Shown one piece after another: positions 9,699 to 19,009 of a stretch of DNA of 64,000 bases. The position numbers were made by a program, and so were the translations under genes. Under the pieces are notes generated by a model, which was given only the letters and a program-made list of their open reading frames with translations, did no database searches and was not told the origin of the DNA. Position 1 is the stretch's first letter. Each line of letters starts with the position of its first letter. Source of the DNA: Acidobacteriaceae bacterium (GTDB lineage: Bacteria; Acidobacteriota; Terriglobia; Terriglobales; Acidobacteriaceae); contig PLSM01000139.1 of assembly GCA_003165075.1 (NCBI GenBank), forward strand, positions 24,006 to 88,005, written 5' to 3'.

Positions 9699-10898
9699 TC
9701 ACTGGCCCTGCAGCACCTGCCGGGAGCGATAGGAATCAAGCCAGCCGACCAGTTCGTCCGGCGGCAGGGCACGGCTGAAGAGAAACCCCTGCACCCCATC
9801 GCAGCCTTTTTCGCGCAGCAGTCTGAACTGATCTTCGGTTTCAACCCCTTCCGCGATCACTTCCATTTCCATCTCGTGGCCCATCTCGATAATCTTCTCT
9901 ACCATCACCAGGTCGCTGTGATTCGAATACATGTTCTGCACAAACATCTTGTCGATCTTCAACTCGATCGCGGGAACGTTTTGCAGTTGCCGCATCATGG
10001 AATAGCCGGTGCCAAAGTCGTCAATGGAAAGCTGGATATTTCTCATCCGCAACCGGGTCAGCACGTCCAGCGCGAGCGAAAACTCAATCAGCCCGGACTC
10101 CGTAATTTCGATAGCAATATTTTCGGCAGGGAAGTCGTGTTCCCTTGCCAGACTCATAAAAGTATCGGGGAACTTCAAATCGCGAAGCGAGCTTACTGAG
10201 ACATTCAGCGCCAGCCGCGGCACCTTTCCGTCCGGGTCGGCAAACTGTTTCACGTCTGCCATGGCGCGGTCGACCGTGATCCAACAGAATCTGTCCATTA
10301 ATCCAAGAGCTTCGATGTGCGAGATAAAGTGGTCGGGAAAGATCAGGCCGGCCTTCGGATGTTGCCAGCGCGTCAAGGCTTCAACGCCGGTAACCTCGCC
10401 CGTCGCAATGCTCATTTGCGGTTGATAGTAGAGCACGAATTCGTTGTGCTCGAAGGCGTTTCGCAACTCCTGGTCTGGAATCGCGATCTCCGGGTCAGCG
10501 ATGTAGGCATCCGGCATCTCCTCCGCGGCCGTTGCCCCAAGAACCGCCTTCAGCTCCGGAAGCGCAAACGGCTTCTGCAAATGCCCGACCACCGAAAGGC
10601 CAAGTGTTCTCGCCAGTTTCTTAGCCGTCTCGATGACCCGTATGTTGATGCCGCTCATCAGTACGATGCCCGCTTTGCATTGCCGCTCGCCAAGCAGACG
10701 CAGCACCTCGACGCCATCCATCCCCGGCATCATCAAATCAAGCAGAATCAGACCTGTATCGGGAGTTACAAGATTGACGACTGTGAGCGGCTCCCGCGTC
10801 ACATCGCAACTCATGCCCATGGCCCGCGCCGACGCGCAGACAATCTCGCCCACGGCGACATCGTCGTCGATGACCAACACCCTCTGGGCAGTTCTCAT
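9699..10898 (-). CDS. Response regulator with EAL (c-di-GMP phosphodiesterase) output domain
   Basis: A 399-residue REC-EAL protein predicted to break down cyclic di-GMP when its receiver domain is phosphorylated. The receiver (residues 5-120) has the acidic pocket D11-D13, phospho-acceptor D54 in LLDLMMPG, S82 and K109. The EAL domain (about 140-390) keeps the catalytic and metal residues: E173 in EALTR, N in LALNVS, E in EITES, DD in DDFGTGYS, K in ELKIDK, E in AEGVET and Q in QGFLF. It should therefore be active rather than a degenerate binding domain. No histidine kinase gene is adjacent. Its stop lies 18 bases from the trpE start and on the same strand, so trpE may be read from the same transcript. 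Confidence 0.88.
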   Translation of the reverse strand: MRTAQRVLVIDDDVAVGEIVCASARAMGMSCDVTREPLTVVNLVTPDTGLILLDLMMPGMDGVEVLRLLGERQCKAGIVLMSGINIRVIETAKKLARTLGLSVVGHLQKPFALPELKAVLGATAAEEMPDAYIADPEIAIPDQELRNAFEHNEFVLYYQPQMSIATGEVTGVEALTRWQHPKAGLIFPDHFISHIEALGLMDRFCWITVDRAMADVKQFADPDGKVPRLALNVSVSSLRDLKFPDTFMSLAREHDFPAENIAIEITESGLIEFSLALDVLTRLRMRNIQLSIDDFGTGYSMMRQLQNVPAIELKIDKMFVQNMYSNHSDLVMVEKIIEMGHEMEMEVIAEGVETEDQFRLLREKGCDGVQGFLFSRALPPDELVGWLDSYRSRQVLQGQ

Positions 10899-11321
10899 TG
10901 TTTCTCCAAGTTACCTTGGCCAGTCCTCGTTCAGCCTATCTTCACAATGGAAAGAGAAATCGGAGCATTTAACTCTGAAGCACAACAGGCTGTGTTGAGT
11001 TTAACTTAGCTCGGATGAATTCTAATGGAGTTTTGTTACCTATCCGAGCCTGAAGAGTGACTAGCGTGGTATCTCCACTGAGTTATTCCGCCCGCGAACA
11101 GCGCTTTCCGGAATAGGGAAGAGCCCACCCGGCGAGTTTAGTTAGCCGACAGGCGGCAGGAGGAATCGCTACAAAATCGATGATCCGTAATGGTCATCTG
11201 ACTGATTTATGCAAAAAAGATAGGCCTCAAACACGGAATATGATGAAAAGTCGTATTGAAGCGTCGCTATTTAAGCGGAAGATTGGATTACGAAGGAGTT
11301 TGAAAGCTGGTTCATCCATGC
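10899..11321. other. Intergenic stretch without a gene
   Basis: About 420 bases between the divergent REC-EAL and gdh genes, more AT-rich than the surroundings. I see no ORF with coding character. It should hold the promoter of the REC-EAL gene, but no convincing -35/-10 pair stands out on that strand. Confidence 0.4.
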
Positions 11322-11350
11322 TTGACGGGGCTCCGCGCGGGGCCTAGACT
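11322..11350 (+). promoter_or_regulatory. Sigma70-type promoter for gdh with spacer palindrome
   Basis: TTGACG (11322-11327) and TAGACT (11345-11350) are separated by exactly 17 bases. The spacer holds a near-perfect 16-bp palindrome GGCTCCGCGCGGGGCC (11329-11344), which could be an operator. The predicted transcript would carry a leader of about 180 nucleotides before gdh. Confidence 0.6.
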
Positions 11351-11357
11351 CACATGG

Positions 11358-11537
11358 TTTGGGCTCATGGCGATATTCAGCCGAACCCAAGGAACCGGCA
11401 CGGGCTGCACACTGCAGGGCCGGTAAGGACTGCCCCGGATTGACCGGGGAAATAGCTGCTGCCTCTAAGTCTTGCGGAGAGGGCCCGTTGCTCGGCTCCA
11501 TTCCGCGGCAGCTGATTAGGAAGAATTGGAGAAACGT
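11358..11537 (+). ncRNA. Structured 5' leader upstream of gdh
   Basis: Three pairings can be drawn. The first is a stem ACCGG/CCGGT (11394-11398 with 11420-11424) enclosing CTGCA/TGCAG. The second is CCCCGG-ATTGA-CCGGGG (11433-11449). The third is a long-range pairing GCTGCC/GGCAGC (11458-11463 with 11507-11512). The ribosome-binding GGAG lies just after. It matches no riboswitch I know. Whether it regulates is inference from structure and length only. Confidence 0.35.
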
Positions 11538-12815
<1,278 letters not shown>

Positions 12816-12849
12816 GCAATCAGACTGCGCGTCAATATGCGCAAGCCAC

Positions 12850-12882
12850 AGCGGGATGGGCCGAGGCCCATCCCGCTCTTTT
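12850..12882 (+). terminator. Rho-independent terminator after gdh
   Basis: A perfect 13-bp stem AGCGGGATGGGCC/GGCCCATCCCGCT with a 2-base loop (12850-12877) is followed by CTTTTGT. It lies between convergent genes and mainly serves gdh. Confidence 0.9.
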
Positions 12883-12942
12883 GTATTGGCGCAGTGAGTC
12901 CAGGGGCGCGGCGCGTGGTGAGGCGCTTCTCCAGGTCTCTCT

Positions 12943-13365
12943 TCATGGCCTCTCATCTCCCTGGCGTGTTGCCGTCGTGGCAGTTGCGGAATCCGGCGGA
13001 AGACTGCGCAGGTAGGCGATAATCTGCCATCGTTCCGGCTCGGGCAGCGAACTCCACGACGGCATGCCCTTCCACGTGTTGCCGTTGCGCAGGATCCAGG
13101 CCAGTTCGCCGTCCGTTGCGTGCTCAATGCGCTCGCTGCGCAGGCTGGGCCGGTTGTGCCGCCCGCGCGCGTCGTCGCCGTGGCACTTGGCGCAGTTGTC
13201 CATGAAGAGAATCTTTCCCGCGGCTGCGGCCTCCGCTTGTCCGGCGTAGGGATTCGTGCGCTTCCGATCCCCCTCGGGCACCCTGCGTAGCCACGAACCA
13301 TCCGAGGCCATCAGCAGAGCGGAAGCAATCAACAGAATGAAGACCGATATGGAATTCTTCTTCAT
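12943..13365 (-). CDS. Small c-type cytochrome
   Basis: A 140-residue exported monohaem cytochrome. The start at 13365 has AAAGGAG upstream and overlaps the previous gene's stop as ATGA, so the two are coupled. Residues 1-22 are a signal peptide or membrane anchor (ISVFILLIASALLMA). The haem-binding CAKCH is at residues 58-62, and a likely axial methionine is M100 in KGMPSW. The fold matches cytochrome class I (CxxCH ... GMP.W). It probably carries electrons in the periplasm. The partner may be the outer-membrane protein encoded just upstream, but no redox enzyme is adjacent. Confidence 0.85.
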   Translation of the reverse strand: MKKNSISVFILLIASALLMASDGSWLRRVPEGDRKRTNPYAGQAEAAAAGKILFMDNCAKCHGDDARGRHNRPSLRSERIEHATDGELAWILRNGNTWKGMPSWSSLPEPERWQIIAYLRSLPPDSATATTATRQGDERP

Positions 13366-14270
13366 CGCGACTCCTTTCCACGGAAGAGGTCGCGAAACTG
13401 CTGAACCTCGTACGAGACCTTGACGCGCCATAACACGCCTGCGCTATTGTCATTCAGGCCGAACTGTGGTGAGAAGCCAAGAGTGGGGCCGTGGGGCAAG
13501 TTGAAGTTGAGCGTCGGTCCGGCATAGTGCGACGTGTCCCTCAGCCCGAAGTCGTGCACCGTTGCCAGGCCTCCATATAGCTCGGCTCCAGCGCTGAAAT
13601 TCTGCCGGCAAAACAAGCAGCTTCGCCCACTGGCTACCAGCGCCAACGGGCGACTGGCGCCCACCGCATAGCCAAACTCCCATGCCCCGCCCATCATGTT
13701 CTTTTCTGCAATATAGTTCTCTGAAAAGTTCCAGCCCTTGGCATTGCTTGAAAGGATGATCTTGCCTTCGATCGTGTGATCAATGTCCGCTCGTCCCTCC
13801 GCGTTTTTCGTTTGCAGATCGCTGATACTGTCGTGGCCGGTGACTTCGAGAATGCTTTTGTCGGCGCCGTTCACGTCTTCGTACTCGACATACAGCACAG
13901 GATTGATCCAATGCTCGATGGGGAGCACGCGAAAGCGATTCTCCCAGCGAAAGCCGGTAAAGATCGTTGAATCGTTTTGTGTGGCCTGCCCCTGGAGATA
14001 GATCTCCGTGGTCCACCACGCGGTAGCGCCGTACTCCAGTTCCAGCGTGGGGCTGAAGAACGCATTCGCGTCCTTGGGCGAGGCGGTCAGCCCTTTGATC
14101 GCGACCTCAAGGTTGCCTGGTTCTTCTAGAACTTGGGAATAGGTGACAAAGTAGGGCGGTTCCTGCGCTCGCACTGCTGGGGTGTGGAGGAGGCACACCA
14201 CCGAGAGGATGAGGGTAAATAGTGCGCTAAGAGGCACACGCCGGGTGACAGAATGCACGGGCCGAGCCAT
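13362..14270 (-). CDS. Outer-membrane beta-barrel protein of unknown role
   Basis: A 302-residue exported protein. The ATG at 14270 is favoured over 14291 because AAAGGGA precedes it. A signal peptide ends near VRAQEPP. The rest consists of amphipathic strands rich in aromatics (ELEYGATAWWTTEIYLQGQ, GFRWENRFRVLPIEHW, YVEYEDVNG, WEFGYAVGAS), typical of a 10-14-stranded outer-membrane barrel. A CLFCR pair near residue 225 could bind metal or form a disulfide. It is coupled to the cytochrome gene by a 4-base overlap, so both may serve the same periplasmic electron-transfer or uptake process. That link is inference from position. Confidence 0.65.
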   Translation of the reverse strand: MARPVHSVTRRVPLSALFTLILSVVCLLHTPAVRAQEPPYFVTYSQVLEEPGNLEVAIKGLTASPKDANAFFSPTLELEYGATAWWTTEIYLQGQATQNDSTIFTGFRWENRFRVLPIEHWINPVLYVEYEDVNGADKSILEVTGHDSISDLQTKNAEGRADIDHTIEGKIILSSNAKGWNFSENYIAEKNMMGGAWEFGYAVGASRPLALVASGRSCLFCRQNFSAGAELYGGLATVHDFGLRDTSHYAGPTLNFNLPHGPTLGFSPQFGLNDNSAGVLWRVKVSYEVQQFRDLFRGKESR

Positions 14271-14684
14271 CGAGTCCCTTTCTGGAATCATGGCCGACGT
14301 TTCCGCTATGCTAGGGGAACCGTCAGCTCACAAGTTGCCGGTTGAGCGGTCCTGGTGGTGCTTCGCCAAAAGACTGCCGCCAGGGCCGCATCTTGTTGCT
14401 GGTCTGCCGCTGCCACTCATCCGGCACGACAACGGATTGCACGCGTTCATGTCCGATCGAATGCAACTGGAAGTGTTGAATCTACTCAAGGTCGCAACTG
14501 CGACCGATTTGGTCCTATATCAACCTAGCATAGCGCAAACCCGGGCCGCAACCGCAGGTTTTGCCGTTTGCAATTGAAGGGATTGGGTGCTGCTTTGGTC
14601 GCAGCGGGGGAACACGGATTATGCCTTACGGTGCAATAATGGTCCCTGACTGGAAATAACCTCTTCCGGCATGGCCCAAGACAC
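14271..14684. other. Intergenic stretch upstream of pgsA
   Basis: About 410 bases between divergent genes. The longest open frame here has no coding character or ribosome-binding site. No strong hairpin or promoter pair was recognised, though promoters for both flanking genes must lie here. Confidence 0.35.
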
Positions 14685-15332
14685 GTGAACTTGCCCAACT
14701 CCATCTCGATGAGCCGGATTGCCATGATCCCGCTGCTGTTGTGGATTCTGTCTACACATTTTCCATGGCGCGGCAACGGCGAACAGGAAATTCTGGCCTC
14801 GATCCTGTTTATTCTGGCCTCGATTACCGACGGCCTGGACGGTTATCTCGCACGCAAACGCAGCCAGATCACCACCATCGGCATGTTGCTTGACCCCATC
14901 GCCGACAAGATCATGGTCGCCGGCGCGCTGATCGCCCTGGTGGCCTATAACCCGCAGGTGGTCAAGGTGTGGATCGCCGTGGTCATCGTGGGCCGCGAAT
15001 TCCTCATCTCCGGCCTGCGGTCCGTCGCTTCTTCCGAGGGCTTTACCATCCAGGCCAGCGACCTCGGCAAGCTCAAAACCGTCATCCAGATTATTTCCGT
15101 GGTCTCCGCCATCCTCGCTCATCACTGGGACATTTGGCAGTTCGGCCTGCTCATCATTCCTGTCCGCTGGATCGCTGTCGCCGCCATCTACTTCACCGTG
15201 GTGGTCTCTTCCATCTCTGCTATCGACTATTTTGTAGGCTTCTGGAAGCAGATCGACCACGCCTCCAAGGACCGCCGCGCCTCTTTCGTCCTGAGCCGCC
15301 GCAAGAGTGCAAGCACCACCGGCGCCAACTGA
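14685..15332 (+). CDS. pgsA: CDP-diacylglycerol-glycerol-3-phosphate 3-phosphatidyltransferase
   Basis: A 215-residue membrane enzyme that makes phosphatidylglycerophosphate from CDP-diacylglycerol, the committed step to phosphatidylglycerol and cardiolipin. The CDP-alcohol phosphotransferase signature D-G-x2-A-R-x8-G-x3-D-x3-D is intact: D49, D52, R57, D70 and D74. Five or six hydrophobic segments surround it. Start is a GTG at 14685 giving MNLPNSISMSRI, the usual N-terminus of the family. The C-terminal tail is basic and Ser-rich. It stands alone between a divergent barrel gene and a convergent pseudogene. Confidence 0.9.
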   Translation: MNLPNSISMSRIAMIPLLLWILSTHFPWRGNGEQEILASILFILASITDGLDGYLARKRSQITTIGMLLDPIADKIMVAGALIALVAYNPQVVKVWIAVVIVGREFLISGLRSVASSEGFTIQASDLGKLKTVIQIISVVSAILAHHWDIWQFGLLIIPVRWIAVAAIYFTVVVSSISAIDYFVGFWKQIDHASKDRRASFVLSRRKSASTTGAN

Positions 15333-15345
15333 CGCGTGGATTGCT

Positions 15346-16216
15346 TCAAGCGCTTGGCCGGCGGACCACGGCGAGATCCTGCAAGCGGTCGATCACGCCA
15401 GGCAGAATCGACAGCACGATGAACCTCGCGTCCTCCAGCAGAGACCGCATCTGTTTCGTCGAGGAGTACATCTCCCCGTACAGCCGCGTAATGCCTAGCA
15501 TATTGGCGCCGAATCCAGAAAACGATTCGGCAGCTTTTATCGACTTGAAATGGGATTCGTCCGCGTCAAACCAGAATCCATCTTCTTGCAGTTGCCCCTC
15601 TGTGTAGCGCAGCCGTCTCCCGCTCCTGTGACTGCGGGCCAGGGAAGTGGCGCTGTTGAATGTCAAGCACAGCACCGCGCCCGGCTTTGCAACCCGCTTG
15701 AGTTCAGCCAGCCATTGCTTCGCATCACTCTCAGATAGGTGGGAGAAGATCGACACCGAGTACACCAGATCGAAGCTGCCGTCGTCGTAAGCCAACGGCG
15801 GGTCGAAGCTGCTGGCATAAGTCTTTACCTGCGGATAGGCTCGCTGCAAACAGCCGACCGCATCTTCATTCACGTCACATCCGTAAGCGTGCACCTTTGG
15901 ATAGAGATGGATCAGAAGCCGAAATCCAAAACCTTGATCGGCTGATCCAGGTCAACACCGAAGGTGAGCGCGGACGTGCAATCGGCAGAAAAGTGGTGAG
16001 CCCCGACTCATAATAATGGCGGACGGAATGGCTTGATGTGGTGCGGAGGTTGTGGTTCGGCGGAACTGGAAAGTCGATGACCCCGAATGCCCGCAGCACC
16101 GCGCACTTTCCTGAGAAATAGACGTCAATGGCGCGTTTTTCCGAGCTTTTGGCAATCGCCTTCCAGCGCGTTGCCTTCCCTGACGGGGATAAGCTGTGAT
16201 CCGGGTGCGACGGCAT
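15346..16216 (-). pseudogene. Class I SAM-dependent methyltransferase, frameshifted and lacking motif I
   Basis: Three reading frames must be joined to recover the protein. Frame 1 (from ATG 16216, MPSHPDHS) runs to FLPIA. Frame 2 continues SALTFGVDLDQPIKVLDFG. Frame 3 (from about 15920) resumes LIHLYPKVHAYGCDVNEDAV and runs to 15346 through FDLVYSVSIFSHL, typical of methyltransferase motifs II-III. The first break is a 1-base loss near 15978. The second, near 15915-15923, removes the bases for the glycine-rich SAM-binding motif (after LDFG a GCGxGR is expected). The lost motif means no working SAM site, so I call it a pseudogene. A short translated C-terminal fragment (182 residues) remains possible. 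Confidence 0.75.
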
Positions 16217-16301
16217 GAGCGAGTCTCCAGTCTTTCTAAGCATGTACACAACTCATGCCCTTCGATGAGCGGTTTTGCATGGATGATTGATATAGAGTAT
16301 C

Positions 16302-16339
16302 GACGCAAAAATAAAAGCCCCGGCCGCAAGCCGGGGCTT
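16302..16339 (-). terminator. Rho-independent terminator of the GvpL/F-like gene
   Basis: On the minus strand AAGCCCCGGC, a 5-base loop and GCCGGGGCTT (16315-16339) are followed by TTATTTTTG. The stem is a perfect 10 bp and lies 24 bases past the stop codon. Confidence 0.92.
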
Positions 16340-16362
16340 CACATTTTCCGCTTTTGACGGGC

Positions 16363-17193
16363 CTAGACCAGCACCGCCACCTGTTCCTGCAGGCTCACCG
16401 GAATACCGGCCGCCACAACCTCTGGGGCTGGCGCCTGTCCTGCCGCCGCGGGCTGCGCCGGCACATGTGCGCCGCGGGTGAGCCGGTGCACAAAGTGGTA
16501 GGGCGGCCATGGGCCTGAAACCTGCATGTGGCAGTCGCGCATCATGGCGCTGGTGGTGGCGAACTTGTTCTGGTAGCGCTCCACATACTTGCGATCGATC
16601 AGGTGGGAAATGTCCAGTACCATCTTGCCGCTTTCAGTCAGGCGGCAGCTCACTTCCTCGTCCAGGGGCATAAAGAGCCGGTGCATCTGGAAGCTGACCG
16701 CGCGCGCCCGTGTCTGCCGTTCGCGCTGCCGGGTTGCCGTCTCCCGAAGGTTGGTCAGGTATTCGCGGCCCACGCGCTCAGCCGACAGGGTCCGCTCGAT
16801 TTCCCGGCCGCAGCAGTCGTCGACAAAGATCTTCAGGTGCATCTCGGTCTTGCCGCGCAGCTTGTCGATATTGCCTATGAACTGACGTTGGTTTGAGCGG
16901 ATGGACTTGCGCAGGCTTTCGTCGTCGTTGAACACCGTCCCGAAGCGGAAGGGCAGAACCGTGGAATGCTGAAAGCAGTCCGCGATTACCCGGGCATGAT
17001 CCACACCGGCCTTCTGGCTTAACGCTTCAGCCTGGTTGTGCTCGCTGACAATAATGGCGAGGTCGCTTGCGGGATATAGGAAGACCTGATTGCCGCTTAC
17101 TCCGTGCACGGATTCTAACGGAACAGGCTTGCGATGACGGGCTAATTCTGGAAATGCTTGTTTTTCACCGATGCAGTAGGCGTACCATGCCAT
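16363..17193 (-). CDS. GvpL/GvpF-family gas-vesicle-type protein, orphan
   Basis: A 276-residue protein. The ATG at 17193 has GGAG 9 bases upstream. The longer frame above it has no coding character. The central part (about residues 60-140) matches the GvpL/GvpF family: HARVIADCFQHSTVLPFRFG, TVFNDDESLRKSI, a run ending LRGKTEMHLKIFVDD, then a helical domain (SAERVGREYLTNLRETATRQ). In haloarchaea and cyanobacteria these proteins help assemble gas vesicles. No gvpA/gvpC or other gvp gene is present here, and the gene has its own terminator. It therefore acts as a single unit, and its role here is unknown. The C-terminus is Pro/Ala-rich. Confidence 0.75.
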   Translation of the reverse strand: MAWYAYCIGEKQAFPELARHRKPVPLESVHGVSGNQVFLYPASDLAIIVSEHNQAEALSQKAGVDHARVIADCFQHSTVLPFRFGTVFNDDESLRKSIRSNQRQFIGNIDKLRGKTEMHLKIFVDDCCGREIERTLSAERVGREYLTNLRETATRQRERQTRARAVSFQMHRLFMPLDEEVSCRLTESGKMVLDISHLIDRKYVERYQNKFATTSAMMRDCHMQVSGPWPPYHFVHRLTRGAHVPAQPAAAGQAPAPEVVAAGIPVSLQEQVAVLV

Positions 17194-17514
17194 AACGAGG
17201 AACTCCGTGTGCGGATACCAGTAAGCGCCGCTCGTTAGTGAAGCTCTTGAACTGCAGGAACAACCGCATAGTGGATGGGGCAGATACCCCCCAGTTGAAC
17301 TAACGGGAATAGTAGCCCTCCGCAAAGACGACTGGCAATGTCCCACATCACGAAGTTTGTAAAAGATAGCCAAAGGCATCAAAGTCATATTGATAATATT
17401 TAATAATCTGTTCGCCCAATCGACAATAGCATAAGTATGGCGAAAACATCTGTCGACAGCACCAAAAACAAACCCCAAATGCCCTGATCCTGTGGCGAAT
17501 TCCCATTTGACGAC
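17194..17514. other. AT-rich intergenic stretch upstream of the GvpL/F-like gene
   Basis: About 320 bases, clearly more AT-rich than the surroundings at 17380-17450. It should hold the GvpL/F-like promoter. A weak candidate on the minus strand is TTGTCG followed by TATTAA at 15-16 bases (around 17400-17430). No ORF is supported. Confidence 0.35.
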
Positions 17515-18207
17515 TTACGGGAGCACGCGTTGCAGGCGCAGGAACAGAACCACATTCACCACGATGGAGACGGCCAGTAGTCCCAATCCAACCCACGCGA
17601 ACACCGTCACTTTTCTACGCATGCTGTGCAGGTCGTCCACCAGTTCCTGCTGTTCCAGGGTGTTGCGGTCCGTAGCCTCCTTCACCATCTCCAACTGGTC
17701 CGCGACTCGTTTCAGCGAGGTATTCTGCTCCCCGATCTGGCCGCGCATCTCGCGCTGTTCGGCATGCAGCTTCACCAGGGCATCCTCCACTGGCGCCAGA
17801 TTCGCGGCGGGACCCGGCGACGGGGAACGTGGGGCCAACAAACTGGAGACCGCATAGGCGACGCTTCCGCCGTCCAGCAGTGGCAAAATCTTCTGCATGA
17901 CTCCCGCCACCCCCCGTACCGCTCCCAAGGCGCGCTGAAAGCCGCTGGGCTGTTGCGCCGCAGCGACTGGCTCAGGCAGCGGGGCCGGCGCCTTCTCTTG
18001 CGGGGCGAGTGTCTGCTCCACCATGGTCTGCACCTTCTCTGTAGGGGCTGGAGCGGGCCGCAGAACGCGAGAGCCCGCTGGAGCAGGTCCCAGGATTCCG
18101 TTTCTACCCCCCGGCAATGAGGAGCCTGACGCGCGCAGACGTGCCTCGACCGTGCTCTCTGGCTGCTTGTTCAGATCGTCGGCGCGGGTGCGCTCAGCAT
18201 CGCTCAT
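17515..18207 (-). CDS. Tail-anchored coiled-coil membrane protein, unknown function
   Basis: A 230-residue protein with GGGAG before its ATG. The first ~100 residues are disordered and rich in Pro, Ala and Gln. A hydrophobic, glycine-rich patch (ALGAVRGVAGVMQKILPLLDG) and a predicted coiled coil (about 140-195, VEDALVKLHAEQREMRGQIG) follow. A single C-terminal membrane segment (VFAWVGLGLLAVSIVVNVVL) ends in a short basic tail. The layout is that of a tail-anchored scaffold or sensor subunit. I do not recognise a family. Confidence 0.6.
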   Translation of the reverse strand: MSDAERTRADDLNKQPESTVEARLRASGSSLPGGRNGILGPAPAGSRVLRPAPAPTEKVQTMVEQTLAPQEKAPAPLPEPVAAAQQPSGFQRALGAVRGVAGVMQKILPLLDGGSVAYAVSSLLAPRSPSPGPAANLAPVEDALVKLHAEQREMRGQIGEQNTSLKRVADQLEMVKEATDRNTLEQQELVDDLHSMRRKVTVFAWVGLGLLAVSIVVNVVLFLRLQRVLP

Positions 18208-18338
18208 CGATTTCGTCTCCCTTTGACTATTCTAGGGCCTGGTCACACTTCTGAGGCGATGGCGTTGTGAGGCGAAATCGGGCCAGACGAAGCGGTCCGA
18301 AGGCGGTGATCGCGTATTCTCGTCTTCAGGAGAAGAGA

Positions 18339-19001
18339 GTGAAACGAGTTCCTGTCCGTGCTTTGCGCGACTTGCAGCGCAACATCCTGGCCGGCCTCAT
18401 TACCGCCGGACCGTTATTTGTTACCTGGCTGGTTTTCAGCTTTGTCCTCAGCGCCTTGGCCAAGGCCGGCTTACCTGCTCTTCGACTGCTGGAAGACCTC
18501 TTTCCACTGAACTGGCTCAGTGAGCCGTGGCTTCAGTCCACAATGGCTGTTTTGCTTACCTTGGGTGTGCTCTACGTGTTGGGCCGCGTGACCTCTCTGG
18601 TAGTCGGCCGCCAGGCCTTTGGCTTGTTTGAGGCTTTGCTTGAGAGGCTGCCGTTTGTGGCCAAGGTCTACAGCTCGGTGCGCCAGTTGCTTGACACCAT
18701 GATGACCAAAAAGGAAAGCAGCCATCGCGTAGTGCTGGTCGATTTTCCCATCGTCGGTCAGAAGAGCATCGGCTTTCTCACCCGCACCCTGATTGACTCC
18801 ACCAGTGGCCAGGAACTGGCCGCGGTCCTGCTGCCCAACGCAATTAACCCGACCTCAGCCTTCCTGCAGGTGCTGCCTCTGGACCTGGTCACAGAAACCG
18901 ACCTGACCATGGAACAGGCCATGAGCATGTTGCTCACTGGTGGGGCCGTTGCGCCTGCAAGCCTTCGTTTTACACGCACGGATCGAACCCAACTCACGTG
19001 A
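18339..19001 (+). CDS. DUF502 family membrane protein
   Basis: A 220-residue protein. The GTG at 18339 (VKRVPVRALRDLQRNIL) is chosen because GGAGAAGAGA lies directly upstream and the family starts at this point. Two membrane segments (about 15-40 and 60-85) are followed by FGLFEALLERLPFVAKVYSSVRQL, the best-conserved part of DUF502, and then a soluble beta-rich C-terminal domain. The family is widespread in bacteria and plants but has no assigned reaction. It is convergent with the flippase-like gene, with 8 bases between the stops. Confidence 0.8.
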   Translation: MKRVPVRALRDLQRNILAGLITAGPLFVTWLVFSFVLSALAKAGLPALRLLEDLFPLNWLSEPWLQSTMAVLLTLGVLYVLGRVTSLVVGRQAFGLFEALLERLPFVAKVYSSVRQLLDTMMTKKESSHRVVLVDFPIVGQKSIGFLTRTLIDSTSGQELAAVLLPNAINPTSAFLQVLPLDLVTETDLTMEQAMSMLLTGGAVAPASLRFTRTDRTQLT

Positions 19002-19009
19002 CGGACGCT

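Noticed and set aside
14182..14577. 131-residue plus-strand frame before pgsA
   Set aside because: Starts inside the barrel-protein gene on the other strand, has no ribosome-binding site or motif, and its codon pattern is not coding-like.
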